Below are positions 19,864 through 30,900 of a DNA stretch of 64,000 bases, in pieces (the stretch's first letter is position 1; each line of letters starts with the position of its first letter). Under the pieces are notes generated by a model. The model ran no database searches. It was not told where the DNA came from and saw only the letters and a list, made by a program, of their open reading frames with translations. Where the stretch lies: positions 62,001 through 126,000 of the forward strand of contig NZ_AUEP01000011.1 of the NCBI RefSeq assembly GCF_000426045.1. The letters run 5' to 3'. Made by a program: the position numbers and the translations under genes. The stretch comes from Marmoricola sp. URHB0036 (GTDB lineage: Bacteria; Actinomycetota; Actinomycetes; Propionibacteriales; Nocardioidaceae).

Positions 19864-19898
19864 TAGCATGTCCATCGACAGGAGTCGGAGACCCCGCC
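19864..19898 (+). promoter_or_regulatory. Promoter and leader of the metalloprotease gene
   Basis: TAGCAT (19864-19869) follows an unusually AT-rich stretch (about 19825-19846). The short leader contains CGGAG eight bases before ATG 19899. Confidence 0.45.
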
Positions 19899-22796
19899 AT
19901 GACTCGACGCTGGTCACTGCTCGCCGGTGCCATCGCGCTCAGCCTGGCTGCCCCCCAGGCCGCTTTCGCGAGCCCGGAACCGCCGGCCGCCTCGTCCGCT
20001 CCCGACCCCGACACCTCGTCGGCCGATGCCATCCGGGACCTGAAGGCCGACGCCGACGGCGCCGTCCGGGTGACCCGCGACGCCTCGGGTGACGTCGCCT
20101 TCGTGACCTCCACCGACGGCAGCGCGATGCTCGACAGCGACTCCTCCACGCCGCAGGGCTCGGTCCAGGAGCAGCTGAAGGAGCACGGCGACGCGTTCGG
20201 CATCGACGGCACCACCTCCCGGGCCGTGGTGACCCGGACCCTCGGCTCCGCCACCGGCGGCACGATCGTCCGCGCCGACCAGGTCGTCGACGGGGTACCC
20301 GTCTTCGGCGGCCAGCTGGTGCTGAGCCTCGACGACCACCAGGACGTCGTGTCGGTCGCGTCGGCCACCACCGACGCCACCCAGGTGCCCGTCCCCGCGG
20401 TGAGCGAGGCCCGGGCTCGGCGTACGGCGATCGACGCCATCGCCAAGGGGCACCACGTCAGTGCCGCAGACCTCTCGGCCACGGTGCAGGGTCGCCGCGT
20501 CTACGACCCGGCGATCGTGCACGTCGCGGACCCGGTCGGCGCCCGCCCGGTGTGGCAGCTCGAGGTCACCAACGGCTCCGAGATCCGCGAGACCGTGCTG
20601 GTCGGCACCGACCGGGGCGAGGTCGCACTGCACTTCAACGACGCTCCCGAGGCGCTCAGCCGGCGGATCTGCGACAACGGGGACGCGCGACTCACCTCCG
20701 GCGACGACCCGGTGCCGCCCTGCACGGCCCCGATACGCACGGAGCTCACCACACCGATCCCGGCGAACGACGACGTCAACGACGCCTTCGACAACCTCGG
20801 CGCCACCGCCGACGCCTACCAGCAGCTCGCCGGGACCGACCTGACCGACCTCATCGGGGTGGACCACGTCGGCACCAAGTCGCTGGAGGCGACGGTGCAG
20901 TGGTGCTACCAGGCGCAGGACCTCGACCACGACAGCCACGACGACTTCGGTGGCTGCCCCTACCCGAACGCGTTCTGGGACGGCACCCAGATGGTCTTCG
21001 GCGCCGGCTATGCCGGGGCCGACGACGTGGTGGGCCACGAGCTCACGCACGGCTACGTCCAGCACACCTCCAACCTGTTCACGCTGCACCAGAGCGGAGC
21101 GATCAACGAGTCGGTCGCCGACACGATCGGCGAGATCGTCGACCACCGCAACCCGCTGTCGCCCGCCGGCGATGCCGGCTGGACGATCGGCGAGGACCTC
21201 ACCGACGGGTCCATCCGCAGCCTCGCGGACCCGCCGTCGATCGATCCTCCGCCGGGAGAGGCTCGCCAGCCGGACAAGATGGCCGACTACCACGCGGCCG
21301 ACATCTTCGACGACAACGGGGCCGTGCACCTCAACGACGGCATCGGCAACAAGACGGCCTACCTGATCTCCCAGGGCGGCGCCTTCAACGGCCAGGCCGG
21401 CATCGTGGGGATCGACGGCAGCGACAACGGCCTGACCAAGACCGGCCAGCTCTACCTCGAGGTGATCAAGCGGCTCACCTCCGGCGCGCAGTACGCCGAC
21501 CTCGGCCGCACCCTGGTCGCCACCTGCGACGACTTCGCCACCCACGCGACCGACGGCTTCACCACCGCCAACTGCGACTCCGTGCGCCAGGCGGTCGCAG
21601 CCACCCAGCTCGAGCTGGCGCCGACCGACGCCAAGGCCGTCAACCACGAGGCGCCGTCCACCTGCGCCTCCGGTGCACGCCGGGTGGACCTGCGCCGCGA
21701 CGACGACAACGTCCAGCAGTTCGGCTTCACCGCCAACGGCCTCTGGCAGCGCACTCCGGCCAACCAGACCCCGGCGTACACCCGCAGCGGGCAGAGCTCG
21801 TGGTTCGGGTGGGACCCCGACCCGACCCTCGACGGCATCTCCACCAGCCAGATCATCAGCTCGCCGTTCAAGCTGCCGGCCGCGCAGCCGACGTACCTGC
21901 GCTTCGACCACGCCTACGCGATGGAGTGGTACGACGCCGTCAACGGCATGCCCGCGATCTACTTCGACGGCGCGATCGCCTTCGTGCAGACACTGAGCGG
22001 CAGCACGTGGACGACTCGGACCGTCCCGTGGGACAACGGGCCGACCAAGACGTTGCAAGGAACGTCCACCAAGGTCTTCGGCGGCGACAGCCACGGCTAC
22101 GGGTCGAGCCGGATGAACCTCACCTCGCTCGCCGGCCAGACCGTGCGCGTGGTCTTCCGCGTCACCGGCGACCAGGACACGGCCGCCTACGGCTGGTGGG
22201 TCGACGACATCGAGGCCTACACCTGTCCCAACGCCGTCGCCTCGGTGCCGGTCACGACGGTCTCGGCCGCGACGACGAGCGCACGGGTCGCGTGGAGCGC
22301 CCCGGCGTACGTCGGCGGCAGCCCGGTCGCGTCGTACCGGATCACCCGGTCCGGCGGCCAGGTGAACACCGCCCCGGCCTCGGCCCGCTCGATCACCCTC
22401 ACCGGGTTGAGGGCCAACACCAACGTGAGCGTCGCCGTGGCGGCAGTCACCCAGGACGGCCACGTCGGCGCGGCCAGCGCCGTGCCGATCTACGCGACCA
22501 CTGCGAGGGTCTCCTCGGTCGCCACGGTCAAGAAGAACAGGTACTTCACCGTCACCGGCGTGCTCACCCGGCAGGGCACCACCGCCCGGGTCGCCGGAGT
22601 ACGCCTCACCCTGCAGCGGCACCTGCTCGGCCAGGCGACCTGGCACACGGTGACGAGCGCGACGACCAGCTCGATCGGAACTCGGGCCTGGAAGGTGAGG
22701 CAGACCCGCGCGACCTACTACCGCGTGATCGCCACCGGCACCCGGAACTACCTGGGCACGACGTCGGCAGCGCGAGGTGTCGGCATCCGGCGCTGA
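19899..22796 (+). CDS. Secreted M4 (thermolysin-type) zinc metalloprotease with FN3 domain
   Basis: A 965-residue exported protease. Signal peptide 1-25 (LLAGAIALSLAAPQAAFA), FTP-type propeptide about 60-230, peptidase about 290-560 with zinc motif GHELTHGY and downstream Glu ligand in NESVADTIGE, and active-site His in ADIFDDNGAVHLNDG. A beta-sandwich domain follows (about 600-780), then a fibronectin type III module (about 785-870, VSAATTSARVAWSAPAYVGG to LTGLRANTNVSVAV) and a C-terminal beta domain. Probably an extracellular scavenging protease. Confidence 0.93.
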   Translation: MTRRWSLLAGAIALSLAAPQAAFASPEPPAASSAPDPDTSSADAIRDLKADADGAVRVTRDASGDVAFVTSTDGSAMLDSDSSTPQGSVQEQLKEHGDAFGIDGTTSRAVVTRTLGSATGGTIVRADQVVDGVPVFGGQLVLSLDDHQDVVSVASATTDATQVPVPAVSEARARRTAIDAIAKGHHVSAADLSATVQGRRVYDPAIVHVADPVGARPVWQLEVTNGSEIRETVLVGTDRGEVALHFNDAPEALSRRICDNGDARLTSGDDPVPPCTAPIRTELTTPIPANDDVNDAFDNLGATADAYQQLAGTDLTDLIGVDHVGTKSLEATVQWCYQAQDLDHDSHDDFGGCPYPNAFWDGTQMVFGAGYAGADDVVGHELTHGYVQHTSNLFTLHQSGAINESVADTIGEIVDHRNPLSPAGDAGWTIGEDLTDGSIRSLADPPSIDPPPGEARQPDKMADYHAADIFDDNGAVHLNDGIGNKTAYLISQGGAFNGQAGIVGIDGSDNGLTKTGQLYLEVIKRLTSGAQYADLGRTLVATCDDFATHATDGFTTANCDSVRQAVAATQLELAPTDAKAVNHEAPSTCASGARRVDLRRDDDNVQQFGFTANGLWQRTPANQTPAYTRSGQSSWFGWDPDPTLDGISTSQIISSPFKLPAAQPTYLRFDHAYAMEWYDAVNGMPAIYFDGAIAFVQTLSGSTWTTRTVPWDNGPTKTLQGTSTKVFGGDSHGYGSSRMNLTSLAGQTVRVVFRVTGDQDTAAYGWWVDDIEAYTCPNAVASVPVTTVSAATTSARVAWSAPAYVGGSPVASYRITRSGGQVNTAPASARSITLTGLRANTNVSVAVAAVTQDGHVGAASAVPIYATTARVSSVATVKKNRYFTVTGVLTRQGTTARVAGVRLTLQRHLLGQATWHTVTSATTSSIGTRAWKVRQTRATYYRVIATGTRNYLGTTSAARGVGIRR

Positions 22797-22801
22797 CCCG
22801 G

Positions 22802-22838
22802 TTGGTGACGGCTCGGGGTGTCTGGCAGCATCGCGAGC
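22802..22838 (+). promoter_or_regulatory. Putative leaderless promoter of pruA
   Basis: TTGGTG (22802-22807), 18-base spacing, CAGCAT (22826-22831), then seven bases to ATG 22839. No Shine-Dalgarno. Confidence 0.5.
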
Positions 22839-24470
<1,632 letters not shown>

Positions 24471-24476
24471 CCGCGC

Positions 24477-24620
24477 GTGATCCTGCTCCACCTCGGGCCG
24501 CTGCACCCGGTCGAACGGATCCTCACCCTGGTGCTGGCGTTCGGGCCGTTCGTGCTCCTCGCGATGACCATCTGGATCACCCGGCGACGCAACGCGGCCG
24601 AGGACCTGGAGGACGAATAG
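24477..24620 (+). CDS. 47-residue single-span membrane protein
   Basis: Six bases after pruA, GTG opens a 47-codon frame with one hydrophobic helix (LTLVLAFGPFVLLAMTIWI) followed by a basic stop-transfer RRR and an acidic tail (AEDLEDE). Third codon positions are almost all G or C like neighbouring genes. Function unknown; the position suggests co-expression with pruA. Confidence 0.6.
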   Translation: MILLHLGPLHPVERILTLVLAFGPFVLLAMTIWITRRRNAAEDLEDE

Positions 24621-24631
24621 GGTTCGTCGGC

Positions 24632-25162
24632 ATGACCCGCACCGATCCGCCTCTCGCAGGATCCGAGGCCGAGACCCTGACCGCCTTCCTCGACCACCAC
24701 CGCGAGACCCTGCGGCTGAAGACCGCCGGCCTCGACGCCGCCCAGCTCGATCAGCGGCTGGCGCCGTCGACGATGACGCTGGGCGGACTGCTCAAGCACC
24801 TCGCCTACGTCGAGGACTGGTGGTGCAACCAGGTCTACGCCGACAACCCGCCCCCCGAGCCGTGGGCCTCGGTCGACTGGCAGGCCGACGGTGACTGGGA
24901 CTGGCACTCCGCCGCGCAGGACTCACCCGCCCAGCTCAGGGAGCTCTACGACGAGATGGTGGCCGCCTCCGACCGGATCGTCCGCGAGGCACTCGCCCAT
25001 CCCGGAGCGATGGAGTCGCTGTCGCGTCGTACCTTCCGCTCGGACCCGTCCCGCCGGTACAACCTGCGTTGGATCCTCGTGCACCTGATCGAGGAGTACT
25101 CCCGCCACAACGGCCACGCCGACCTCCTCCGCGAGTCCATCGACGGCCAGGTGGGCGACTAG
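24632..25162 (+). CDS. DinB/DUF664-family protein
   Basis: A 176-residue four-helix-bundle protein of the DinB superfamily, which includes thiol-dependent transferases. Metal-binding His are recognisable in LLKHLAYVEDWW (about residue 52) and in HLIEEYSRHNGHADLL (about 148-160). In actinobacteria such proteins may use mycothiol, but this one is untested. ATG 24632 follows closely on the small membrane-protein gene, whose TAG stop lies inside a TAGGGT hexamer eight bases before the ATG. Confidence 0.85.
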   Translation: MTRTDPPLAGSEAETLTAFLDHHRETLRLKTAGLDAAQLDQRLAPSTMTLGGLLKHLAYVEDWWCNQVYADNPPPEPWASVDWQADGDWDWHSAAQDSPAQLRELYDEMVAASDRIVREALAHPGAMESLSRRTFRSDPSRRYNLRWILVHLIEEYSRHNGHADLLRESIDGQVGD

Positions 25163-25167
25163 CCCCG

Positions 25168-25263
25168 CGACCGGGCACTTCTGGTTGGCTGCAGTACGCC
25201 GAGCGGGGGATTTTGGTTGGCCGAAGTGCACCGACCGGGCATCTTTGGTCGGTACGACGGAGC
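25168..25263 (+). repeat. Left array: three tandem 32-base units
   Basis: Units start at 25168, 25200 and 25232, exactly 32 bases apart. Core is CGACCGGGCACTTCTGGTT, degenerate in units 2 and 3. They are inverted copies of the units at 25903-25998, and the two arrays bracket the MDMPI-type gene. Confidence 0.75.
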
Positions 25264-25271
25264 CGAGTCGC

Positions 25272-25889
25272 TCAGAGAACGGTGAAACCGTCCGGCAGAC
25301 CGCCCCGGCCGGTGGCGGCCAGCACGAGCGGACCGGCCAGCCCGTCGCCGATGGCCAGCTCGCTGACCAGACCGAGCACTGTCGCAGCCGGGAGGGCCGG
25401 GACGTCGACAGCGACGTCGATGGCGCGGCCCAGGTCCAGCGTGTGTACGACGAGCTCGAACGTGCGCGTCGGTAGATAGTCGCTGAGCCGCATCCCACCG
25501 GCGATCGTGGTGAGCAGCTCGGTGCCGTCCGTAGTCCCCACCAGCTCGAGCACCCGGGTCGCCAGCGCCGAGACGGATGACAGCGGATCCTGGCCCAGGG
25601 CGCGCCCCGCCTCCCGGCCGCGCTCGGCGACGCCTGCCCCAGTCGCTGCCATCTCCCGGGTCGCGCGGTAGTAGTCAGCAGTCGAGCCGACCGCGACGGC
25701 TTTCGCTGGTTGTGCGAGGTAGCTCTCGACCGTGACGAACGAGCGACTCGTGTGGCCGACCAGCGCGCGCACGTCCCACTCGCCGAGCCCGGGCTCCTCC
25801 CAGCGGTCACCGACGAGAGCGGCGGTGTCGACGAAGCAGGCAGAGGCCTCGGCGTACGCCAAGCGGGCGTCGTCCCAGGAAGAGGGCAT
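25272..25889 (-). CDS. Maleylpyruvate isomerase-family (MDMPI) protein
   Basis: A 205-residue DinB-fold protein of the mycothiol-dependent maleylpyruvate isomerase N-terminal family: ARLAYAEASACFVDTAALVG, then LGEWDVRALVGHTSRSF with the first metal-ligand His, and FELVVHTLDLGRAI with a second. Many members act in mycothiol-linked detoxification, but the substrate here is unknown. TAGCCT lies six bases before the ATG on the minus strand, so it is probably leaderless. The gene is enclosed by inverted 32-base repeat arrays. Confidence 0.82.
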   Translation of the reverse strand: MPSSWDDARLAYAEASACFVDTAALVGDRWEEPGLGEWDVRALVGHTSRSFVTVESYLAQPAKAVAVGSTADYYRATREMAATGAGVAERGREAGRALGQDPLSSVSALATRVLELVGTTDGTELLTTIAGGMRLSDYLPTRTFELVVHTLDLGRAIDVAVDVPALPAATVLGLVSELAIGDGLAGPLVLAATGRGGLPDGFTVL

Positions 25890-25895
25890 GTCAGG

Positions 25896-25901
25896 AGGCT
25901 A
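25896..25901 (-). promoter_or_regulatory. Putative leaderless promoter of the MDMPI gene
   Basis: Minus-strand TAGCCT, six bases, then ATG at 25889. Confidence 0.5.
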
Positions 25902-25902
25902 G

Positions 25903-25998
25903 ACGAGTCAGGTGCGACCAGAAGTGCCCGGTCGGCGTCGTACGGCCAGCCGAAAGTGCCCGGTCAGCGTCGTACGGCCAACCAAAAGTGCCCGGTCG
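25903..25998 (-). repeat. Right array: three tandem 32-base units, inverted to the left array
   Basis: Units at 25903, 25935 and 25967 share AAGTGCCCGGTC; units 2 and 3 differ at three of 32 positions, unit 1 is degenerate in its outer half. They are reverse complements of the left-array units. There is no spacer between units, so this is not a CRISPR array. Confidence 0.78.
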
Positions 25999-26003
25999 GC
26001 GAG

Positions 26004-26489
26004 CTATCGGTCAGCCAGCCACTGGACGCCGGTGCGGTGCTCGGCGCGGAGGGCCTTGGCGAGCAGGTCGGCGATGAGGCCCTCGATCTTGCCGCCGACG
26101 AGTGGGATGTTCACCTTGACGGTCAGGTTGACCGTCTCGGTGGTGCCGTTGGGGTCCTCGGTGAGCAGGGCGGTGCCGGACATCTCGCCGGGCTTGCCGG
26201 GGATGGTGACGTGGATGTTGCCCTTCTCCGGAGAGGTCCAGTCCTCCGACTGCACGATGTTGATCTCGTCGCCGACGAACTTCTTGGCGAAGCCGGGGAT
26301 GCCCGTCGCCTCCTGCACCTGGTCGATGGTCACGGTCATGCCCTGGCCGTCGCGCTCGATCTGCACCGTGTGCCGCTTGTAGCGCTGGTTCTCGCAGACC
26401 TGCTCCCGGAAGGCCGGGGTGGCGAGCATCTCGTGGACCTGCTCGATCGTGGCGCCGTCGTAGCGCAGCTCCTCGCTGACCTTCCTCAT
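26004..26489 (-). CDS. DUF2505 protein, copy 2
   Basis: A 161-residue START/SRPBCC-like protein of the DUF2505 family (EELRYDGATIEQVHEMLATP, GIPGFAKKFVGDEINIVQSE, VKVNIPLVGGKIEGLIADLL). The fold forms a hydrophobic cavity, so lipid or small-ligand binding is a reasonable inference. It is a tandem paralogue of the preceding gene, same length, and the reading frames overlap by four bases (ATGA). Confidence 0.85.
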   Translation of the reverse strand: MRKVSEELRYDGATIEQVHEMLATPAFREQVCENQRYKRHTVQIERDGQGMTVTIDQVQEATGIPGFAKKFVGDEINIVQSEDWTSPEKGNIHVTIPGKPGEMSGTALLTEDPNGTTETVNLTVKVNIPLVGGKIEGLIADLLAKALRAEHRTGVQWLADR

Positions 26490-26971
26490 CGCCGCTCTCC
26501 CTCCAGCCACGCCTCGCCGGCGACCTGCTCCTTGTCCATGCCGGCCGAGACGAGCTCGGCCATCAACGACTCGAGCTTGCCGCCGATCAGCGGCACCTTG
26601 ACCTTCACCTCGACGTCGAGGGTCTCGGTGGTGCGGCCGCCGGACTCGGAGAGGGCCAGCGTGCCCCTGATCGAGGTCGGCTTGCCGGGCGTCTCGATGG
26701 TGATGGTCCCGCCCGCTGGCGAGTCCCACTCCTCGGTCTGTACGGCGCGGGTGGTCTCGCCCGCGAACTTCTTGGCGAACCCGGGCACTCCCTCGGTGGG
26801 CTGCACCTGGTCGATGTGCACGCTCATGCCCTCGCCCTTCGGCGTGATCGTCACGTCCGCTGAGATCACCCCCATCGCCGTGGCCGAGGACTGACGGAAC
26901 GCGGGGTCGGCCAGCATGGCGTAGACGTCCGCGAGCGGGGCGTCGTAGCTGATCTCGTGTCGCAGCTTCAT
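26486..26971 (-). CDS. DUF2505 protein, copy 1
   Basis: A 161-residue DUF2505 protein (HEISYDAPLADVYAMLADPA, GVPGFAKKFAGETTRAVQTE, VKVKVPLIGGKLESLMAELV), clearly paralogous to the next gene. First gene of the pair; CATGAT lies six bases before its ATG, so a leaderless transcript is likely. It diverges from the tryptophan dioxygenase gene. Confidence 0.85.
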   Translation of the reverse strand: MKLRHEISYDAPLADVYAMLADPAFRQSSATAMGVISADVTITPKGEGMSVHIDQVQPTEGVPGFAKKFAGETTRAVQTEEWDSPAGGTITIETPGKPTSIRGTLALSESGGRTTETLDVEVKVKVPLIGGKLESLMAELVSAGMDKEQVAGEAWLEGERR

Positions 26972-26977
26972 GGCGGC

Positions 26978-27025
26978 ATCATGCTGCATGCCCAGCGAGC
27001 GCGCGCGGGTGGACCCGCATATGTT
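26978..27025. promoter_or_regulatory. Divergent leaderless promoters of DUF2505 pair and kynA
   Basis: Minus strand CATGAT (26983 to 26978) is six bases from ATG 26971; plus strand TATGTT (27020-27025) is seven bases from ATG 27033. The whole divergent intergenic region is 61 bases. Confidence 0.4.
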
Positions 27026-27032
27026 GAGCGGC

Positions 27033-27860
27033 ATGGAAGACGAGAACTTCGTGCTCTTCGGGGAGGAGGGGGCCAAGGAGGCGCGGCAGCTGACCTACGG
27101 CAGCTACCTCCGGCTCCCGCAGCTCCTCGACGCCCAGCACCTCGAGTCCGACCCGCCCGCGCATGACGAGCTGCTGTTCATCACCATCCACCAGGTCTAC
27201 GAGCTCTGGTTCCAGCAGCTGCTGCACGAGGCGCAGACGGCCCGCGACGCCCTGGTCGCCACCCGGGCCGAGAGCGAAGGACGCGACCTCTGGTTCGCCC
27301 GACACCTGCTCAGCCGGATGCACGTGATCGAGCGGGTGCTGGTGCAGCAGGTCGACGTGCTGGAGACGATGACGCCGCAGGACTTCCTCGAGTTCCGCCA
27401 GCGGCTGGCACCCGCGAGCGGGTTCCAGTCGGTGCAGTTCCGCGAGCTCGAGTTCCTCTCCGGGGCCAAGGACGCCGGCTACCTGAAGCGTTTCCGCGGC
27501 CTCACCGAGCAGGAGGAGCAGAGCCTCGCTCGCCGGCTCGAGGAGCCCAGCCTGTGGGACGGCTTCGTGCACGTGCTGGCCGAGGCCGGTCTGGACACGT
27601 CCTCCGACGAGGCCATCACCGCCTCGCTCCGGGCGGTGGCCCACGACCGTTCGTCGTACGCCGACATCTGGGGTCTGGCCGAGGCACTCCTCCAGCACGA
27701 CGAGCTGGCCTCGGCCTGGCGCGGACGTCACGTGGTGATGGTCGAGCGGATGATCGGCGGGCGCACCGGCACCGGTGGATCGACCGGAGCGACGTACCTC
27801 CGCAGCCGTCTGGACCTGAAGTACTACCCGCTTCTGTGGGACCTCCGTTCGGCGCTCTGA
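27033..27860 (+). CDS. kynA: Tryptophan 2,3-dioxygenase
   Basis: A 275-residue haem dioxygenase opening tryptophan to N-formylkynurenine, first step of the kynurenine pathway. Signatures: TYGSYLRLPQLL, active-site His in FITIHQVYELWF, SGFQSVQFRELEF, axial haem His in WRGRHVVMVERMIG, and GTGGSTGATYL binding the substrate carboxylate and amine. No kynureninase or formamidase gene is adjacent. ATG 27033 is preferred to the in-frame ATG at 26970, which would run into the divergent promoter. Confidence 0.94.
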   Translation: MEDENFVLFGEEGAKEARQLTYGSYLRLPQLLDAQHLESDPPAHDELLFITIHQVYELWFQQLLHEAQTARDALVATRAESEGRDLWFARHLLSRMHVIERVLVQQVDVLETMTPQDFLEFRQRLAPASGFQSVQFRELEFLSGAKDAGYLKRFRGLTEQEEQSLARRLEEPSLWDGFVHVLAEAGLDTSSDEAITASLRAVAHDRSSYADIWGLAEALLQHDELASAWRGRHVVMVERMIGGRTGTGGSTGATYLRSRLDLKYYPLLWDLRSAL

Positions 27861-27888
27861 GGAACGTCGGACGAACCCCTGTGGGATT

Positions 27889-27902
27889 TCTCGGATCCGA
27901 GA
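27889..27902. promoter_or_regulatory. 14-base perfect palindrome upstream of glutamate dehydrogenase
   Basis: TCTCGGATCCGAGA is a perfect palindrome 22 bases before the -35 of the GDH promoter. It could be an operator or a terminator stem of kynA; the absence of a loop favours a protein site. Confidence 0.4.
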
Positions 27903-27923
27903 CGGTGGTCCCGACGCGGCACG

Positions 27924-27959
27924 TTGCCGCGCGGCAGGTGCGGTCCTAGTGTCGAAACC
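27924..27959 (+). promoter_or_regulatory. Leaderless promoter of the glutamate dehydrogenase gene
   Basis: TTGCCG (27924-27929), 17-base spacing, TAGTGT (27947-27952), then seven bases to GTG 27960. One of the best promoter matches in the window. Confidence 0.6.
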
Positions 27960-30900
27960 GTGACGATGCTGGAAGCGAGCAAGTCCGAACTCCTCACCAG
28001 GTTGTGTGCCTACGCCGAGTCCAAGGGCGCGAAGGCGCCCGATGGTGTGGAGCTCGCGGCGCTGCTGAAGTCGTTCTACAAGCACGTCGCGCCCGAGGAC
28101 CTGATGGAGCGCGACGAAGCGGATCTCTACGGCGCGGTGATGGCCCAGCTCAGGCTGGCGGCCGAGCGTCCCCAGGGCAAGGCGGCCCTGCGGGTGTTCA
28201 CCCCGAACGTCTCGGTCAACGGATGGTCCGCCGGTGGGCACACCGTCGTCGAGGTGATCACCGACGACATGCCGTTCCTGGTCGACTCGGTCTCGATGGC
28301 GCTGTCGCAGGCTCAGCACGACATCCACCTGGTGATCCACCCCCAGTTCGTCGTACGCCGCGACCTCGGTGGGCAGCTCCAGGAGGTGCTCGACGAGCAT
28401 GCCGACACCGACGCCCACGACGTGCACCGCGAGTCGTGGATGCACCTCGAGATCGACCGGGTGGCCGACGACGAGATCGGGCTGATCCTGGAGCAGCTCA
28501 ACAAGGTGCTCATCGACGTCCGCGACGCCGTCGAGGACTGGAGCCGGATGCACACCCAGGTGCAGCGGATCGTCGACGACCTCGAGGAGCACCCGCCGCC
28601 CCTGCCCGCCGAGGAGCTCGAGCAGGGCAAGTCCCTGCTGCGCTGGCTGGCCGACAACCACTTCACCTTCCTCGGCTACCGCGAGTACGCGCTCGAGGCA
28701 CGGGGCGACGAGGAGACGCTGGTGGCGGTGCCCGGCACCGGCTTCGGCATCCTGCGCGCCGACCCCGAGGGACCGCGGGTGCTGCCCGAGGCCGTCGCCT
28801 CCCGTGCCCGCGACAAGCACCTGCTGGTGCTGGCCAAGGCCAACAGCCGGGCGACGGTGCACCGGCCCGTCTTCCTCGACTACATCAGCGTGAAGCGGTT
28901 CGACGAGGCCGGTGAGGTCGTCGGCGAGCGCCGGTTCCTGGGACTGTTCTCGTCGGCCGCCTACACCGAGTCGGTGAAGCGGATCCCGGTGCTGCGCGAG
29001 AAGGCAGCCGCGGTGATCGACATCGTCGGGCTCGACCCGATGAGCCACGCCGGCAAGGCCCTGATGGACGTCCTCGAGACCTACCCGCGCGACGAGCTGT
29101 TCCAGACCGACGTCGAGGACCTCGTGCCGATCGCCTCCCAGGTGATGTACACCCGCGAGCGCCGGCAGCTGAAGCTGTTCGTCCGGCGCGACGTCTACGG
29201 CCGGTTCCTGTCGTGCCTCGTCTACCTGCCGCGCGACCGCTACAACACCACCGTGCGCGAGCGCGTCGCCGCGATCCTCAAGGAGCAGCTCGGCGGCGAC
29301 AGCATCGAGTACACCGCCCACGTGGGGGAGTCCTTCGCCGCGCGGCTGCACTTCGTCGTACGCCCCAAGCCGGGTGAGCCGCTGCGCGAGGTCGACATCC
29401 CCGACCTCGAGCGTCGCTGCTCCGAGGCGGCCCGCTCCTGGCGCGACGACTTCACCAACGCGGTCATCTCGACGTACGGCGAGGAGCTCGGCAGCCGCTA
29501 CGTCCGCACCTACGCCTCGTGCTTCCCGGAGGCCTACAAGGAGGACTACCCGCCGCAGACCGGCGCGGTCGACCTCGGACGGCTCGAGGAGATCACCGAT
29601 GACGTCGGGATGACGCTCTCCCTCTACGAGGACATCGCTGCCCCTCCGGGCGAGGCCAGGCTGAAGGTCTACCGGATCGGGCCACCCCTGTCGCTCTCCG
29701 AGGTGCTGCCGATCCTGTCCACGACCGGGGTCGAGGTTGTCGACGAGCGGCCCTACCAGCTCGAAGGTCTGGAGCGGGAGTCCTACATCTACGACTTCGG
29801 GCTGCGCTACCACCGCACGATGCCCGACCGGGCGCGCGAGCTGTTCCAGGACACCGTCGCGGCAGTGTGGAACGGCTACAACGAGAGCGACGGCTTCAAC
29901 GCGCTGGTCCTGGCCGCCGGGCTGACCTGGCGGCAGGCCACGCTGCTGCGCGCCTACGCCAAGTACATGCGCCAGGGCGGCACGCCGTTCGCGCAGGACT
30001 ACATCGAGGACGCGCTGCGCAACAACGTCGACATCACCCGCTACCTCGTGCAGCTGTTCGAGGCGCGTTTCGACCCCGGTCGCAAGGAGGGACGCAGCGG
30101 GGCCATCCCGGCCGACGGTGAGGCCCGGCAGGCCAAGTGCGCCGACCTCGAGGAGCGCATCATGCGGGCCCTCGACGAGGTGTCCAGCCTCGACCACGAC
30201 CGCATCCTGCGTTCCTACCTCACCAACATCCGCGCCACGCTGCGCACCAACTTCTTCCAGACCGACGACAACGGTCACCCGCTCGAGCGACTGTCGCTGA
30301 AGGTCGACCCGTCCTCGATCCCCGACCTGCCCGAGCCGCGGCCCAAGTTCGAGATCTTCGTCTACTCGCCGCGCGTCGAGGGCGTGCACCTGCGCTTCGG
30401 TTCGGTTGCGCGCGGTGGCCTGCGCTGGTCCGACCGTCGCGACGACTTCCGCACCGAGGTCCTCGGTCTGGTCAAGGCTCAGATGGTGAAGAACACCGTG
30501 ATCGTGCCGGTCGGCGCCAAGGGCGGGTTCTTCGCCAAGCAGCTGCCCGACCCGAGCAACCGCGACGCGTGGATGGCCGAGGGCGTGGCCTGCTACACGA
30601 CGTTCATCTCCGGTCTGCTCGACATCACCGACAACCTCGTGAACACCCCGGAGGGACGCAAGGTCGTGCCGCCCCGCGCCGTCGTACGCCACGACGGCGA
30701 CGACCCCTATCTGGTGGTGGCGGCCGACAAGGGCACGGCGACCTTCAGCGACATCGCCAACGGCATCTCCCAGGACTACGGCTTCTGGCTGGGCGACGCG
30801 TTCGCGTCGGGCGGCTCGGTCGGCTACGACCACAAGGCGATGGGCATCACCGCGCGCGGTGCCTGGGTGTCGGTGCGCCGTCACTTCCGCGAGATGGGGG

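Noticed and set aside
25168-25998. CRISPR array
   Set aside because: The units follow each other without spacers, are only three per side, and no cas genes are present.
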